Below, piece after piece: positions 1-6,527 of a DNA stretch of 6,527 bases; within the stretch, counting starts at the first letter, position 1, and every line of letters starts with the position of its first letter. The notes below the pieces were generated by a model, which was given only the letters and a program-made list of their open reading frames with translations, did no database searches and had not been told where the DNA came from. A program made the translations under genes and the position numbers. The stretch is from Rhodospirillaceae bacterium (GTDB lineage Bacteria > Pseudomonadota > Alphaproteobacteria > Dongiales > Dongiaceae), in NCBI GenBank assembly GCA_016794075.1, contig JAEUKU010000050.1:1-6527 (forward strand), read 5' to 3'.

Positions 1-120
1 GACCGCGGCTTCGGCGGCGATCGTGGTGAGCGTGGGGGTGAGCGCGGCGAGCGCCCGGAGCGCGACGACCGGCTGCGTCCCGTGCGCGAGAACAAGGGAA
101 ATGAAGGAGACGTGGCATGA
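1..120 (+). CDS. rpsF: 30S ribosomal protein bS6, C-terminal tail only (partial at window start)
   Basis: Reading in frame from base 1 gives 39 residues and a TGA at 118-120. The peptide is very hydrophilic, rich in Asp, Arg, Gly and Glu, with repeated GER/RGE steps in its first half, and ends in GNEGDVA. The conserved bS6 fold lies upstream of the window, so identity is inferred from position directly before rpsR and rplI and from the fact that many alphaproteobacterial bS6 proteins carry a long charged C-terminal tail. bS6 binds 16S rRNA together with bS18 in the platform of the small subunit. The stop overlaps the rpsR start (ATGA at 117-120), implying translational coupling of two proteins that bind the ribosome as a pair. 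Confidence 0.8.
   Translation, partial: DRGFGGDRGERGGERGERPERDDRLRPVRENKGNEGDVA
103..110 (+). promoter_or_regulatory. Shine-Dalgarno sequence of rpsR, embedded in rpsF
   Basis: GAAGGAGA lies 6 nt before the ATG at 117 and inside the last codons of rpsF. It fixes the rpsR start at 117 and means the ribosome finishing rpsF passes straight over the rpsR initiation site. Confidence 0.75.
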
Positions 121-383
121 GCACCGCCGCGACTGAAAGCACCCCGCGCGGTGGTGGCGGCCGTCGGCCGTTCTTCCGCCGCCGCAAGTCCTGCCCGTTC
201 TCCGGCGCCAATTCGCCGAAGATCGACTACAAGGACATCAAGCTGCTGCAGCGCTTCGTTTCCGAGCGCGGCAAGATCGTGCCGAGCCGCATCACCGCGG
301 TCAGCGCCAAGAAGCAGCGTTTGCTCGCCCAGGCGATCAAGCGCGCCCGCTTCCTTGGCCTGCTGCCCTACGTGCTGAAGTAA
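117..383 (+). CDS. rpsR: 30S ribosomal protein bS18
   Basis: An 88-residue basic protein of the bS18 family, which binds 16S rRNA as a partner of bS6 in the 30S platform. The family core is clear: an Arg-rich N-terminal segment with a single Cys (C26 in RRRKSCPF), then IDYKDIKLLQRF at about 36-47, SERGKIVPSRIT at about 49-60, and the C-terminal helix ending in RARFLGLLPY. The length is about 10 residues above the usual 75-80 because of a Gly/Ser/Thr/Arg-rich N-terminal stretch. The start at 117 is supported by the upstream GAAGGAGA and by the ATGA overlap with rpsF. It is followed after 13 nt by rplI, the standard order in alphaproteobacteria, with no ssb or priB gene inserted between rpsF and rpsR. 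Confidence 0.97.
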   Translation: MSTAATESTPRGGGGRRPFFRRRKSCPFSGANSPKIDYKDIKLLQRFVSERGKIVPSRITAVSAKKQRLLAQAIKRARFLGLLPYVLK

Positions 384-388
384 GGAGG
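384..388 (+). promoter_or_regulatory. Shine-Dalgarno sequence of rplI
   Basis: GGAGG begins immediately after the TAA stop of rpsR and lies 8 nt before the ATG at 397, a canonical strong ribosome binding site that supports this start. Confidence 0.8.
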
Positions 389-396
389 GCGCAGCC

Positions 397-978
397 ATGG
401 ACGTGATTCTGCTGGAGCGCATCGAGAAGCTGGGCCAGATCGGCGACGTCGTCTCCGTGAAGGCGGGCTTCGCGCGCAACTTCCTCCTGCCGCGCAAGAA
501 GGCCCTGCGCGCCACCGAGGACAACAAGAAGCGTTTCGAGGAGCAGCGCGCTCAGATCGAAGCCACCAACCTGAAGCGCCGCCAAGAAGCCGAGAAGATC
601 GCGAAGAAGGTCGACGGCCTGAAGATCGTGGTCATCCGCCAGGCTTCCGAGACCGGCATGCTGTTCGGCTCCGTCGCCAATCGCGACATCGCCGACGGCG
701 TCACCGCCGCGGGCTTCACCGTCGACCGGCGCCAGGTCATCCTGGACAAGCCGATCAAGACGCTGGGCCTGCACAAGGTGCGCCTCGCTTTGCACCCGGA
801 GGTGATCGTCACGGTCACCGCCAACGTCGCCAAGTCGGAAGACGAGGCGGCGCAGCAGGAGAAGCTCGGCGCGGCGGTGGTCAAGACCGAGGGCGAGACC
901 CCCGATCTCGACAAGCTGCTCGAGGAAGCGGCGCAGGCGACCGCCGGCGCCGGCGAGCAACCGGCCGCCGAAGCCTAA
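397..978 (+). CDS. rplI: 50S ribosomal protein bL9
   Basis: A 193-residue bL9, the two-domain protein that binds domain V of 23S rRNA near the L1 stalk. The N-terminal domain shows the family signature: MDVILLERIEKLGQIGD, then VKAGFARNFLLPRKKA at about residues 21-36. A long Lys/Glu/Arg-rich connecting helix follows (about 41-75), then the C-terminal domain with GMLFGSVANRDIA (about 87-99) and LGLHKVRLALHPEV. It exceeds the roughly 150 residues of the E. coli protein by an Ala/Glu-rich acidic tail from about residue 146, with PDLDKLLEEAAQ near its middle; such tails are common in alphaproteobacterial bL9. It is the last gene of the ribosomal operon and is followed by a strong terminator. The next gene is convergent. 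Confidence 0.97.
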   Translation: MDVILLERIEKLGQIGDVVSVKAGFARNFLLPRKKALRATEDNKKRFEEQRAQIEATNLKRRQEAEKIAKKVDGLKIVVIRQASETGMLFGSVANRDIADGVTAAGFTVDRRQVILDKPIKTLGLHKVRLALHPEVIVTVTANVAKSEDEAAQQEKLGAAVVKTEGETPDLDKLLEEAAQATAGAGEQPAAEA

Positions 979-1000
979 GCTTCGCTGTCATCGATACCGC

Positions 1001-1031
1001 AAACGGCCGTCCCGCAAGGGGCGGCCGTTTT
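1001..1031 (+). terminator. Intrinsic terminator of the rpsF-rpsR-rplI operon
   Basis: A 13-bp stem pairs 1001-1013 with 1018-1030, perfect except for one T-G wobble, and is closed by a GCAA (GNRA-type) tetraloop at 1014-1017. On the plus strand it runs into TTTTGCTTTGC. It lies 22 nt after the rplI stop. The minus-strand read of the same hairpin ends in only TTT before GCGG, so it may also stop, less efficiently, transcripts of the convergent gene at 1096-1692. Confidence 0.9.
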
Positions 1032-1095
1032 GCTTTGCGCAGCCGCTGCAGATAGAGGTCGCAACAGGGGAACTCCGCAGGCGACTGTTCGGGCC

Positions 1096-1692
1096 TCACG
1101 GCCGGTGGGCCTTCTGCTCGCCGCGCGCGGCTTCCCACACCTCCCACGCCGCGTTGGCGTTCATCAGCGCGATGCCGATGCCGACGACGAGGTCCGGCCA
1201 GTGCGAGGCGGTGGCGGCGGTGGCGAAGCCGGCAGCGATGATGGCGACATTGGCGATGGCGTCGTTGCGGGCGGAGAGGAAGGCGGCCTTGGTCAGGCTT
1301 CCTTGCGCCTTGCGGAAGCGGGCGAGCAGCAGCGCGCAGCCGAGATTGACGGCGAGCGCGCCGGCGCCGACCAGGGACATCGGCAGCGCCTCCGGCGCCA
1401 CCGGCGCGCTGAACTTCTGCCAGATCTCCCACAAGGCGGCGAGGCTCGGCACCAGCAGGATCGCGGCGAGTCCCATGCCGAGCCGCGCGCGAGCCGCGAG
1501 CGACCAGCCGAGCGCGAGCACGATCAGCAGATTGACCGAGGCGTCCTCCAGGAAGTCGATGCTGTCGGCGAAGAGCGAGACCGAAGCGATTGATATCGCT
1601 GCCGAGAACTCGACGCCGAAATAGGCGAGGTTGAGCAGCGCGACGAGCAGGACGGCGCGGCGCAGATGTGGGGTGAACAGGTCAGCGGTCAT
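1096..1692 (-). CDS. Cation transporter of the cation diffusion facilitator type, transmembrane domain only
   Basis: A 198-residue, strongly hydrophobic protein with about six predicted membrane helices (roughly residues 13-33, 38-60, 72-93, 105-125, 143-162, 166-185). Helix 2 contains SLFADSIDFLED, matching the cation diffusion facilitator (CDF) pattern with acidic metal ligands at D46 and D50. Helix 5 contains FLSARNDAIANV, matching the family HxxxD motif except that the His position is Ser140; D144 is kept. CDF proteins export divalent metals such as Zn, Co or Fe in exchange for protons. Most are about 300 residues with a cytoplasmic ferredoxin-like domain after helix 6; here the protein ends about 13 residues after the last helix. 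The substrate cannot be read from the sequence. The ATG at 1692 is chosen because the family-like N-terminus begins there; a TTG at 1779 would run back through the likely promoter. No good Shine-Dalgarno is seen. The gene is divergent from dnaB and convergent with rplI. Confidence 0.8.
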   Translation of the reverse strand: MTADLFTPHLRRAVLLVALLNLAYFGVEFSAAISIASVSLFADSIDFLEDASVNLLIVLALGWSLAARARLGMGLAAILLVPSLAALWEIWQKFSAPVAPEALPMSLVGAGALAVNLGCALLLARFRKAQGSLTKAAFLSARNDAIANVAIIAAGFATAATASHWPDLVVGIGIALMNANAAWEVWEAARGEQKAHRP

Positions 1693-1728
1693 GGCCCGTG
1701 ACAATACGCCATCCGCCTTTCGGAAGCG

Positions 1729-1755
1729 TTGCCTGATTCTTTCCCACGATATACA
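1729..1755 (+). promoter_or_regulatory. Possible sigma-70-type promoter of dnaB
   Basis: TTGCCT at 1729-1734 resembles a -35 element and TATACA at 1750-1755 a -10 element, with a spacer of 15 nt, which is short. Transcription would start near 1762, inside the exact DnaA box. The match is imperfect and other assignments are possible, but some promoter must lie in 1693-1812 because the upstream gene is divergent. Confidence 0.3.
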
Positions 1756-1766
1756 CGTTATCCACA
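1740..1766 (+). promoter_or_regulatory. Putative DnaA-binding array: one exact DnaA box with two degenerate 9-mers in tandem
   Basis: TTATCCACA at 1758-1766 is an exact match to the strong DnaA box (consensus TTWTNCACA). Directly before it, in the same orientation and with no gap, lie ATATACACG (1749-1757) and TTTCCCACG (1740-1748), each matching the consensus at 7 of 9 positions and sharing the CAC core at the same place. The array lies 47 nt before the dnaB ATG and between the two divergent genes. DnaA is both replication initiator and transcription factor; binding here would overlap the likely dnaB transcription start. Only the last box is strong enough to be called alone. Confidence 0.55.
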
Positions 1767-1779
1767 GGACGAATTTCAA
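1750..1779 (-). promoter_or_regulatory. Possible promoter of the divergent cation transporter gene
   Basis: Read on the minus strand, TTGAAA (1779 to 1774) and TGTATA (1755 to 1750) are separated by 18 nt, a plausible -35/-10 pair. The exact DnaA box (1758-1766) sits between them, so a bound protein would block this promoter as well. This is a weak call based on hexamer similarity only. Confidence 0.25.
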
Positions 1780-1812
1780 CCCGTTCCGAGTCGTAAGCAG
1801 TAAGGTCGCGCC

Positions 1813-3321
<1,509 letters not shown>

Positions 3322-3334
3322 GCCTGGCCGCACC

Positions 3335-4441
3335 ATGACCGTGGTCCCGACGGCCGAGCTGACCATCGATCTCGGCGCGCTCGCCGCCAATTACCGCCTG
3401 CTGAAATCCCGCGCCGCCCCGGCCGATTGTGGCGCCGCGATCAAGGCTAACGCCTATGGCCTCGGTGCCGAGCGCGCCGCGCCGACCCTGTTCGCCGCCG
3501 GCTGCCGGCATTTCTTCGTCGCCGTGCTCGGCGAGGCAGTCGCACTGCGCGCCACGGTGCCGGAGGCGGCGATCTACGTCCTCTCCGGACCGCTCGGCGG
3601 CGACGAGGGCGAGTTCCGCGCCCATCGGCTGATCCCGGTGCTGAACTCCCGGCCGCAGATCGAGCTCTGGCGCCGATGGTGCGCGGCCGAGGGGCCGGCG
3701 CCGGCGGCGCTGCACCTCGATACCGGCATGTCACGGCTGGGGCTGTCGCCGGCCGAATTGGAGTGGTTCATCGGGGATGCCGCGCTGCCCGGCGCCATCC
3801 CCCTGCCGGTCATCCTCTCCCACCTCGCTTGTTCCGATGAACCGGCCCATGCCTTGAACCGGGAGCAGCTGACGCGCTGGCGCGCGGCGCTCGACCGCCT
3901 GGTGCCGCTGCTGCCCAAGCGGCCGATCCGCTCTTTCGCCAATTCCTCCGGCATCTTCCTCGGCCCCGATTTCCACTTCGACCTGGCCCGGCCGGGGGCC
4001 GCCCTCTACGGCATCAACCCGCTTCCGGGGGCATCCAATCCCATGCGCCAAGTGATTGGCCTGAAAGCCAGAATCCTGCAGACCCGTCACATTGACCAGG
4101 GTCAGGCCGTTGGCTATGGTGCCCATCGCTCTTCGCGGGCGACGCGCTTGGCGACTCTGGGCTTGGGCTATGCGGACGGAATTCCGCGCAGCCTCAGCCA
4201 TGTCGGCGCCGCGTATGTCGGGGGAATTCGGGCGCCGTTTGTGGGTCGCGTGTCCATGGATCTGATCACGATCGATATCGGCGACGTGCCGCCGCATCTG
4301 GCCGAGCCGGGCGCCTGGGTGGAAATCCTGGGACCGAATCAGAGCGCCGACGACCTCGGCGCCGCCGCCGGCACCATCGGGTACGAGATCCTGACCGCGC
4401 TCAGGCGCCGCTATCAGCGCACCTATCTGGCGGCGGAGTAA
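3335..4441 (+). CDS. alr: Alanine racemase, PLP-dependent
   Basis: A 368-residue fold-type III racemase that interconverts L- and D-alanine in the cytoplasm, feeding D-Ala-D-Ala synthesis for peptidoglycan. The PLP-binding Lys is K37 in AAIKANAYGLG. DTGMSRLG (129-136) carries R134, and RPGAALYG (219-226) provides R219, the residue expected to contact the PLP pyridine nitrogen. The catalytic Tyr is Y261 in VGYGA, and GRVSMD (304-309) with TIGYEILTAL (347-356) completes the C-terminal beta domain. Length and motif order are normal. The gene starts 13 nt after the dnaB stop without a clear Shine-Dalgarno, suggesting coupling to dnaB; the mlaE start follows 6 nt after its stop. About 4022-4261 has a lower share of G/C-ending codons than the rest of the gene. 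No signal peptide is seen. A catabolic (DadX-like) role is less likely, because no D-amino acid dehydrogenase gene is adjacent. Confidence 0.95.
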   Translation: MTVVPTAELTIDLGALAANYRLLKSRAAPADCGAAIKANAYGLGAERAAPTLFAAGCRHFFVAVLGEAVALRATVPEAAIYVLSGPLGGDEGEFRAHRLIPVLNSRPQIELWRRWCAAEGPAPAALHLDTGMSRLGLSPAELEWFIGDAALPGAIPLPVILSHLACSDEPAHALNREQLTRWRAALDRLVPLLPKRPIRSFANSSGIFLGPDFHFDLARPGAALYGINPLPGASNPMRQVIGLKARILQTRHIDQGQAVGYGAHRSSRATRLATLGLGYADGIPRSLSHVGAAYVGGIRAPFVGRVSMDLITIDIGDVPPHLAEPGAWVEILGPNQSADDLGAAAGTIGYEILTALRRRYQRTYLAAE

Positions 4442-4447
4442 TCGCAC

Positions 4448-5221
4448 ATGCCCCTGCTGCAGCCCTTGGGGCGCACCTTCCTCGGCGGGCTGGAGGCGAT
4501 CGGCCGGGTGGCCCTGTTCACCCTCCGCGCCGTGCTGATGGCGGTGCAGCCGCCCTATTACCCGCGGCTGATCCTGAAGCAGATGATCGAGATCGGCTAC
4601 TATTCGCTCCCCGTCGTCGGCATGACGGCGATCTTCACCGGCATGGTCCTGGCGCTGCAGACCTATACCGGCTTCTCGCGCTTCAACGCCGAGACCGCCA
4701 TTCCCAACGTCGTGGTCATATCGATCACCCGCGAGCTGGGGCCGGTGCTGGCCGGATTGATGGTGGCGGGACGCATCGGCGCCGCGATGGCGGCCGAGCT
4801 CGGCACCATGCGGGTGACCGAGCAGATCGACGCCCTCACCACGCTGTCCACCAACCCGTTCAAATACCTGATCGCGCCGCGCCTCATTGCCGGGTTGACC
4901 ATGCTGCCGGTGCTGGTCGCGGTGGCGGACGTGATCGGCATTTTCGGCGGCTATCTGGTCAGCATCTACAAGCTCGGATTCAACCCCGGCACGTATCTGG
5001 CGAATACCGTGGAATTCGTCGAGTTCCTGGACATCTTCTCCGGCCTGGTGAAGGCCGGCGTGTTCGGCTTCATCATCTCGCTGATGGGCTGCTATCACGG
5101 TTTCAGCTCGCGTGGCGGCGCCCAGGGCGTGGGCAAGGCGACCACCAACGCGGTGGTCACCGCCTCGATCCTGATCCTGATCTCCAACTACATCGTCACC
5201 GAGCTGTTCTTCTCCCGATGA
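4448..5221 (+). CDS. mlaE: MlaE-type permease of an MCE/phospholipid ABC transporter
   Basis: A 257-residue inner-membrane permease of the MlaE (DUF140) family. In the Mla system MlaE dimerises, binds the MlaF ATPase and an MCE-domain protein (MlaD), and moves phospholipid between the inner membrane and the periplasm. The N-terminal amphipathic/interfacial region (about 8-45) is followed by hydrophobic segments at about 51-72, 90-112, 145-172, 195-215 and 233-253. The hallmark region RELGPVLAGLMVAGRIGAAM (95-114), followed by AELGTMRVTEQIDAL, is intact, as is the CYHGFSSRGGAQGVGKATT block (215-233). Length matches the family. The start ATG has GGAG at 4435-4438, inside the end of alr. Its last codons overlap mlaF by 4 nt (ATGA at 5218-5221). 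No MCE (mlaD), mlaB or mlaC gene is present in the window. Confidence 0.93.
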   Translation: MPLLQPLGRTFLGGLEAIGRVALFTLRAVLMAVQPPYYPRLILKQMIEIGYYSLPVVGMTAIFTGMVLALQTYTGFSRFNAETAIPNVVVISITRELGPVLAGLMVAGRIGAAMAAELGTMRVTEQIDALTTLSTNPFKYLIAPRLIAGLTMLPVLVAVADVIGIFGGYLVSIYKLGFNPGTYLANTVEFVEFLDIFSGLVKAGVFGFIISLMGCYHGFSSRGGAQGVGKATTNAVVTASILILISNYIVTELFFSR

Positions 5222-5994
5222 GCGGTGATCTCAAAATCAAGGTCCGCGGCCTGTGCAAGTCCTTCGGCCGGAAGGTCGTGCTCAACGACCTCGACCTCGA
5301 CGTGCCGAAGGGGCAGTCGCTGGTGGTGATTGGCGGCTCGGGCTCGGGCAAATCCGTGTTGATCAAGTGCATCATCGGCCTGATGAAGCCGGAAAAGGGC
5401 TCGATCGAGATTGACGGCCAGGAAGTCCTCGGGATGTCGGCCGCCGAACGCGAAGAGGTGATGCGCAAGTTCGGCATGCTGTTCCAGGGCGGCGCGCTGT
5501 TCGATTCGCTTCCCGTCTGGGAGAACGTCGCCTTCGGCCTGATCGCCGGGCGCGGCGCCAAAAGGCGCGAAGCGAAGGAGATCGCCTTGCGCAAGCTGGG
5601 CGCCGTCGGTCTCAGCCCGGAAGTGGGCGAGCTCTACCCGGCCGAGCTTTCCGGCGGCATGCAGAAGCGCGTGTCCCTTGCCCGCGCCATCGCCGCCGAG
5701 CCGGAGATCATCTTTTTCGACGAGCCGACCACCGGCCTCGACCCGATCATGAGCCAGGTGATCAACGAGCTGATCAAGAAATGCGTCGACGATCTGGGCG
5801 CCACCGCCCTGTCGATCACCCACGACATGCATTCGCTGCGGGTCATCGCCGACCGGGCGGCGATGATCTATGATGGGCGAATCATCTGGAACGGGGATGC
5901 CGGCGAGATCGACCATTCCGGCAACCCCTATGTCGAGCAATTCGTGCAGGGCCGCTCCGAGGGCCCGATCAAAATGCCGGTTCGTCACCTTTAG
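5218..5994 (+). CDS. mlaF: MlaF-type ATP-binding protein of the phospholipid ABC transporter
   Basis: A 258-residue cytoplasmic ABC ATPase that powers the MlaE permease. Motifs in order: Walker A GGSGSGKS (39-46, K45), Q-loop MLFQGGALFDSLPVWENVAF (87-106) with the LFDS/WENV wording typical of MlaF, ABC signature LSGGMQKR (144-151), Walker B IIFFDEP (164-170) with catalytic E169, D-loop GLD (173-175) and switch His H202 in ITHDM. The start overlaps the mlaE stop (ATGA), so translation is coupled and subunit ratios are linked. A short C-terminal tail follows the last conserved region (NPYVEQFVQGRSEGP), ending MPVRHL; in the E. coli system the MlaF tail contacts MlaB of a neighbouring subunit, but whether this tail does so cannot be told. 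Length is normal (about 260-270). Confidence 0.94.
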   Translation: MSGDLKIKVRGLCKSFGRKVVLNDLDLDVPKGQSLVVIGGSGSGKSVLIKCIIGLMKPEKGSIEIDGQEVLGMSAAEREEVMRKFGMLFQGGALFDSLPVWENVAFGLIAGRGAKRREAKEIALRKLGAVGLSPEVGELYPAELSGGMQKRVSLARAIAAEPEIIFFDEPTTGLDPIMSQVINELIKKCVDDLGATALSITHDMHSLRVIADRAAMIYDGRIIWNGDAGEIDHSGNPYVEQFVQGRSEGPIKMPVRHL

Positions 5995-6044
5995 TGGGCG
6001 CCACCTTTAGGCGGCATCACGAGCCGGCGGGGATTTGAGCGCCG

Positions 6045-6527
6045 ATGGCGAAAGCGAGCACCCGATATGTCTGCCAGAGCTGCGGCGCGGCCTCTCCGCG
6101 CTGGGCGGGCAAGTGCGAGGCCTGCGGGTCGTGGAACTCCATCGTCGAGGAAAGCGCGCCCGACACGCTGCCCAAGGGCCTCAGCCGCGGCAAGGGCAGG
6201 AAGATCGAGTTCGTGCCGCTCGACGGCAAGGCGCCGGAGGCGATGCGCCGGCCGACCGGCATCGCCGAATTCGACCGGGTGACCGGCGGCGGGCTGGTGC
6301 GCGGCTCGGCCATCCTGATCGGCGGCGATCCCGGCATCGGCAAGTCCACCATCCTGCTTCAGGTGGTGAACGCGGTGGCGAAAGGTGCCAAGCCGATGCG
6401 CAGCGCCTATATTTCCGGCGAGGAGGCGGTGGAGCAGGTGCAGCTGCGCGCCAAGCGGCTGGAGATGCAGTCGCATGCGGTGGAGATCGCCACCGCCACC
6501 AATGTGCGCGACATCATCGCCACCCTG
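6045..6527 (+). CDS. radA: DNA repair/recombination protein RadA, N-terminal part (cut by window end)
   Basis: 161 codons are readable to the last base with no stop; full-length RadA is about 450-460 residues. The N-terminus has the four-Cys zinc finger Y-VCQSCG...GKCEACGSWN (C10, C13, C24, C27). The RecA-like core begins with RPTGIAEFDRVTGGGLVRGS (69-88), then Walker A GGDPGIGKST (93-102, K100) and YISGEEAVEQVQLRAKRL (122-139), which is characteristic of RadA. RadA acts in homologous recombination as a DnaB-like branch-migration helicase; the KNRFG motif and the Lon-like C-terminal domain would lie beyond the window. The start is fixed by an in-frame TGA at 6036-6038, with no other start codon between; a purine-rich stretch (GGGGA, 6029-6033) is a possible Shine-Dalgarno. 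It lies 50 nt after mlaF on the same strand. Confidence 0.97.
   Translation, partial: MAKASTRYVCQSCGAASPRWAGKCEACGSWNSIVEESAPDTLPKGLSRGKGRKIEFVPLDGKAPEAMRRPTGIAEFDRVTGGGLVRGSAILIGGDPGIGKSTILLQVVNAVAKGAKPMRSAYISGEEAVEQVQLRAKRLEMQSHAVEIATATNVRDIIATL

Noticed and set aside
1030..1624. Two plus-strand frames opposite the cation transporter (1030-1593 and 1154-1624)
   Set aside because: They are antisense to a gene with six convincing membrane helices and a CDF pattern. Their products are low-complexity, and one starts in the terminator hairpin.
1693..1779. Upstream TTG start at 1779 for the cation transporter (29 extra residues)
   Set aside because: The extension would translate the DnaA box and likely promoter, starts with TTG and has no clear Shine-Dalgarno; the ATG at 1692 starts at the natural N-terminus.
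1693..1812. Possible chromosomal origin of replication
   Set aside because: Only one strong DnaA box is present and no long AT-rich unwinding region or iterated strong boxes; the 120 bp are better explained as a divergent promoter region.
3731..5098. Long open frame (455 codons) on the minus strand across alr and mlaE
   Set aside because: The product is rich in His, Gln, Arg and Gly and has no family motif. It spans two real genes and their junction, so it is a GC-driven shadow frame.
5188..5988. Minus-strand frame of 266 codons opposite mlaF
   Set aside because: Shadow of the ABC ATPase gene, with no independent motif.
5986..6010. Direct repeat CACCTTTAG at 5986-5994 and 6002-6010, over the mlaF stop codon, with a weak GCC/GGC hairpin
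   Set aside because: Nine bases with one repeat is too little to call a site; the hairpin has a mismatch in a short stem and no T-tract, so it is not a terminator.
5991..6476. Minus-strand frame of 161 codons opposite the start of radA
   Set aside because: The plus strand encodes the RadA zinc finger and Walker A in one uninterrupted frame to the window end; the opposite frame is Arg/Ala/His-rich without motifs.

Overview
The window looks like ordinary core chromosome of a GC-rich alphaproteobacterium (about two thirds G+C by eye), probably in or near the Rhodospirillales; this placement is an inference. It rests on rpsF-rpsR-rplI with no ssb or priB gene between rpsF and rpsR, a long acidic tail on bL9, a 502-residue DnaB with an extra charged insert before its arginine finger, and the string dnaB-alr-mlaE-mlaF-radA. 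All eight complete or nearly complete genes belong to recognisable families. I found no CRISPR array, tRNA, rRNA, insertion sequence, phage gene or defence cassette.

Layout. Positions 1-978 hold the end of a ribosomal protein operon: the C-terminal tail of rpsF (overlapping the next start by 4 nt), rpsR and rplI, closed by a strong intrinsic terminator at 1001-1031. Positions 1096-1692, on the minus strand, encode a small six-helix cation-diffusion-facilitator-like protein that lacks the usual cytoplasmic domain and has Ser in place of the expected His in helix 5. A 120-bp divergent intergenic region (1693-1812) separates it from a plus-strand gene run: dnaB (1813-3321), alr (3335-4441), mlaE (4448-5221), mlaF (5218-5994) and radA (from 6045, cut by the window end). 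The gaps in that run are 13, 6, -4 and 50 nt with no terminator seen, so it is probably one transcription unit or two overlapping ones.

How the genes work together. rpsF/rpsR/rplI supply ribosomal proteins bS6, bS18 and bL9. DnaB is the replicative helicase and RadA is a RecA-fold branch-migration/recombination factor. Between them sit three envelope genes: alanine racemase, which makes D-Ala for peptidoglycan, and the permease and ATPase of an Mla/MCE-type phospholipid transporter.

The most interesting signal is the dnaB upstream region. It has an exact DnaA box (TTATCCACA) at the end of three contiguous 9-mers sharing a CAC core, inside a cluster of three GANTC sites (the CcrM methylation motif of alphaproteobacteria) within 86 bp. 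This suggests, but does not prove, that dnaB and perhaps its divergent neighbour are controlled by DnaA and the methylation state of the chromosome. No undescribed multi-gene system was found.
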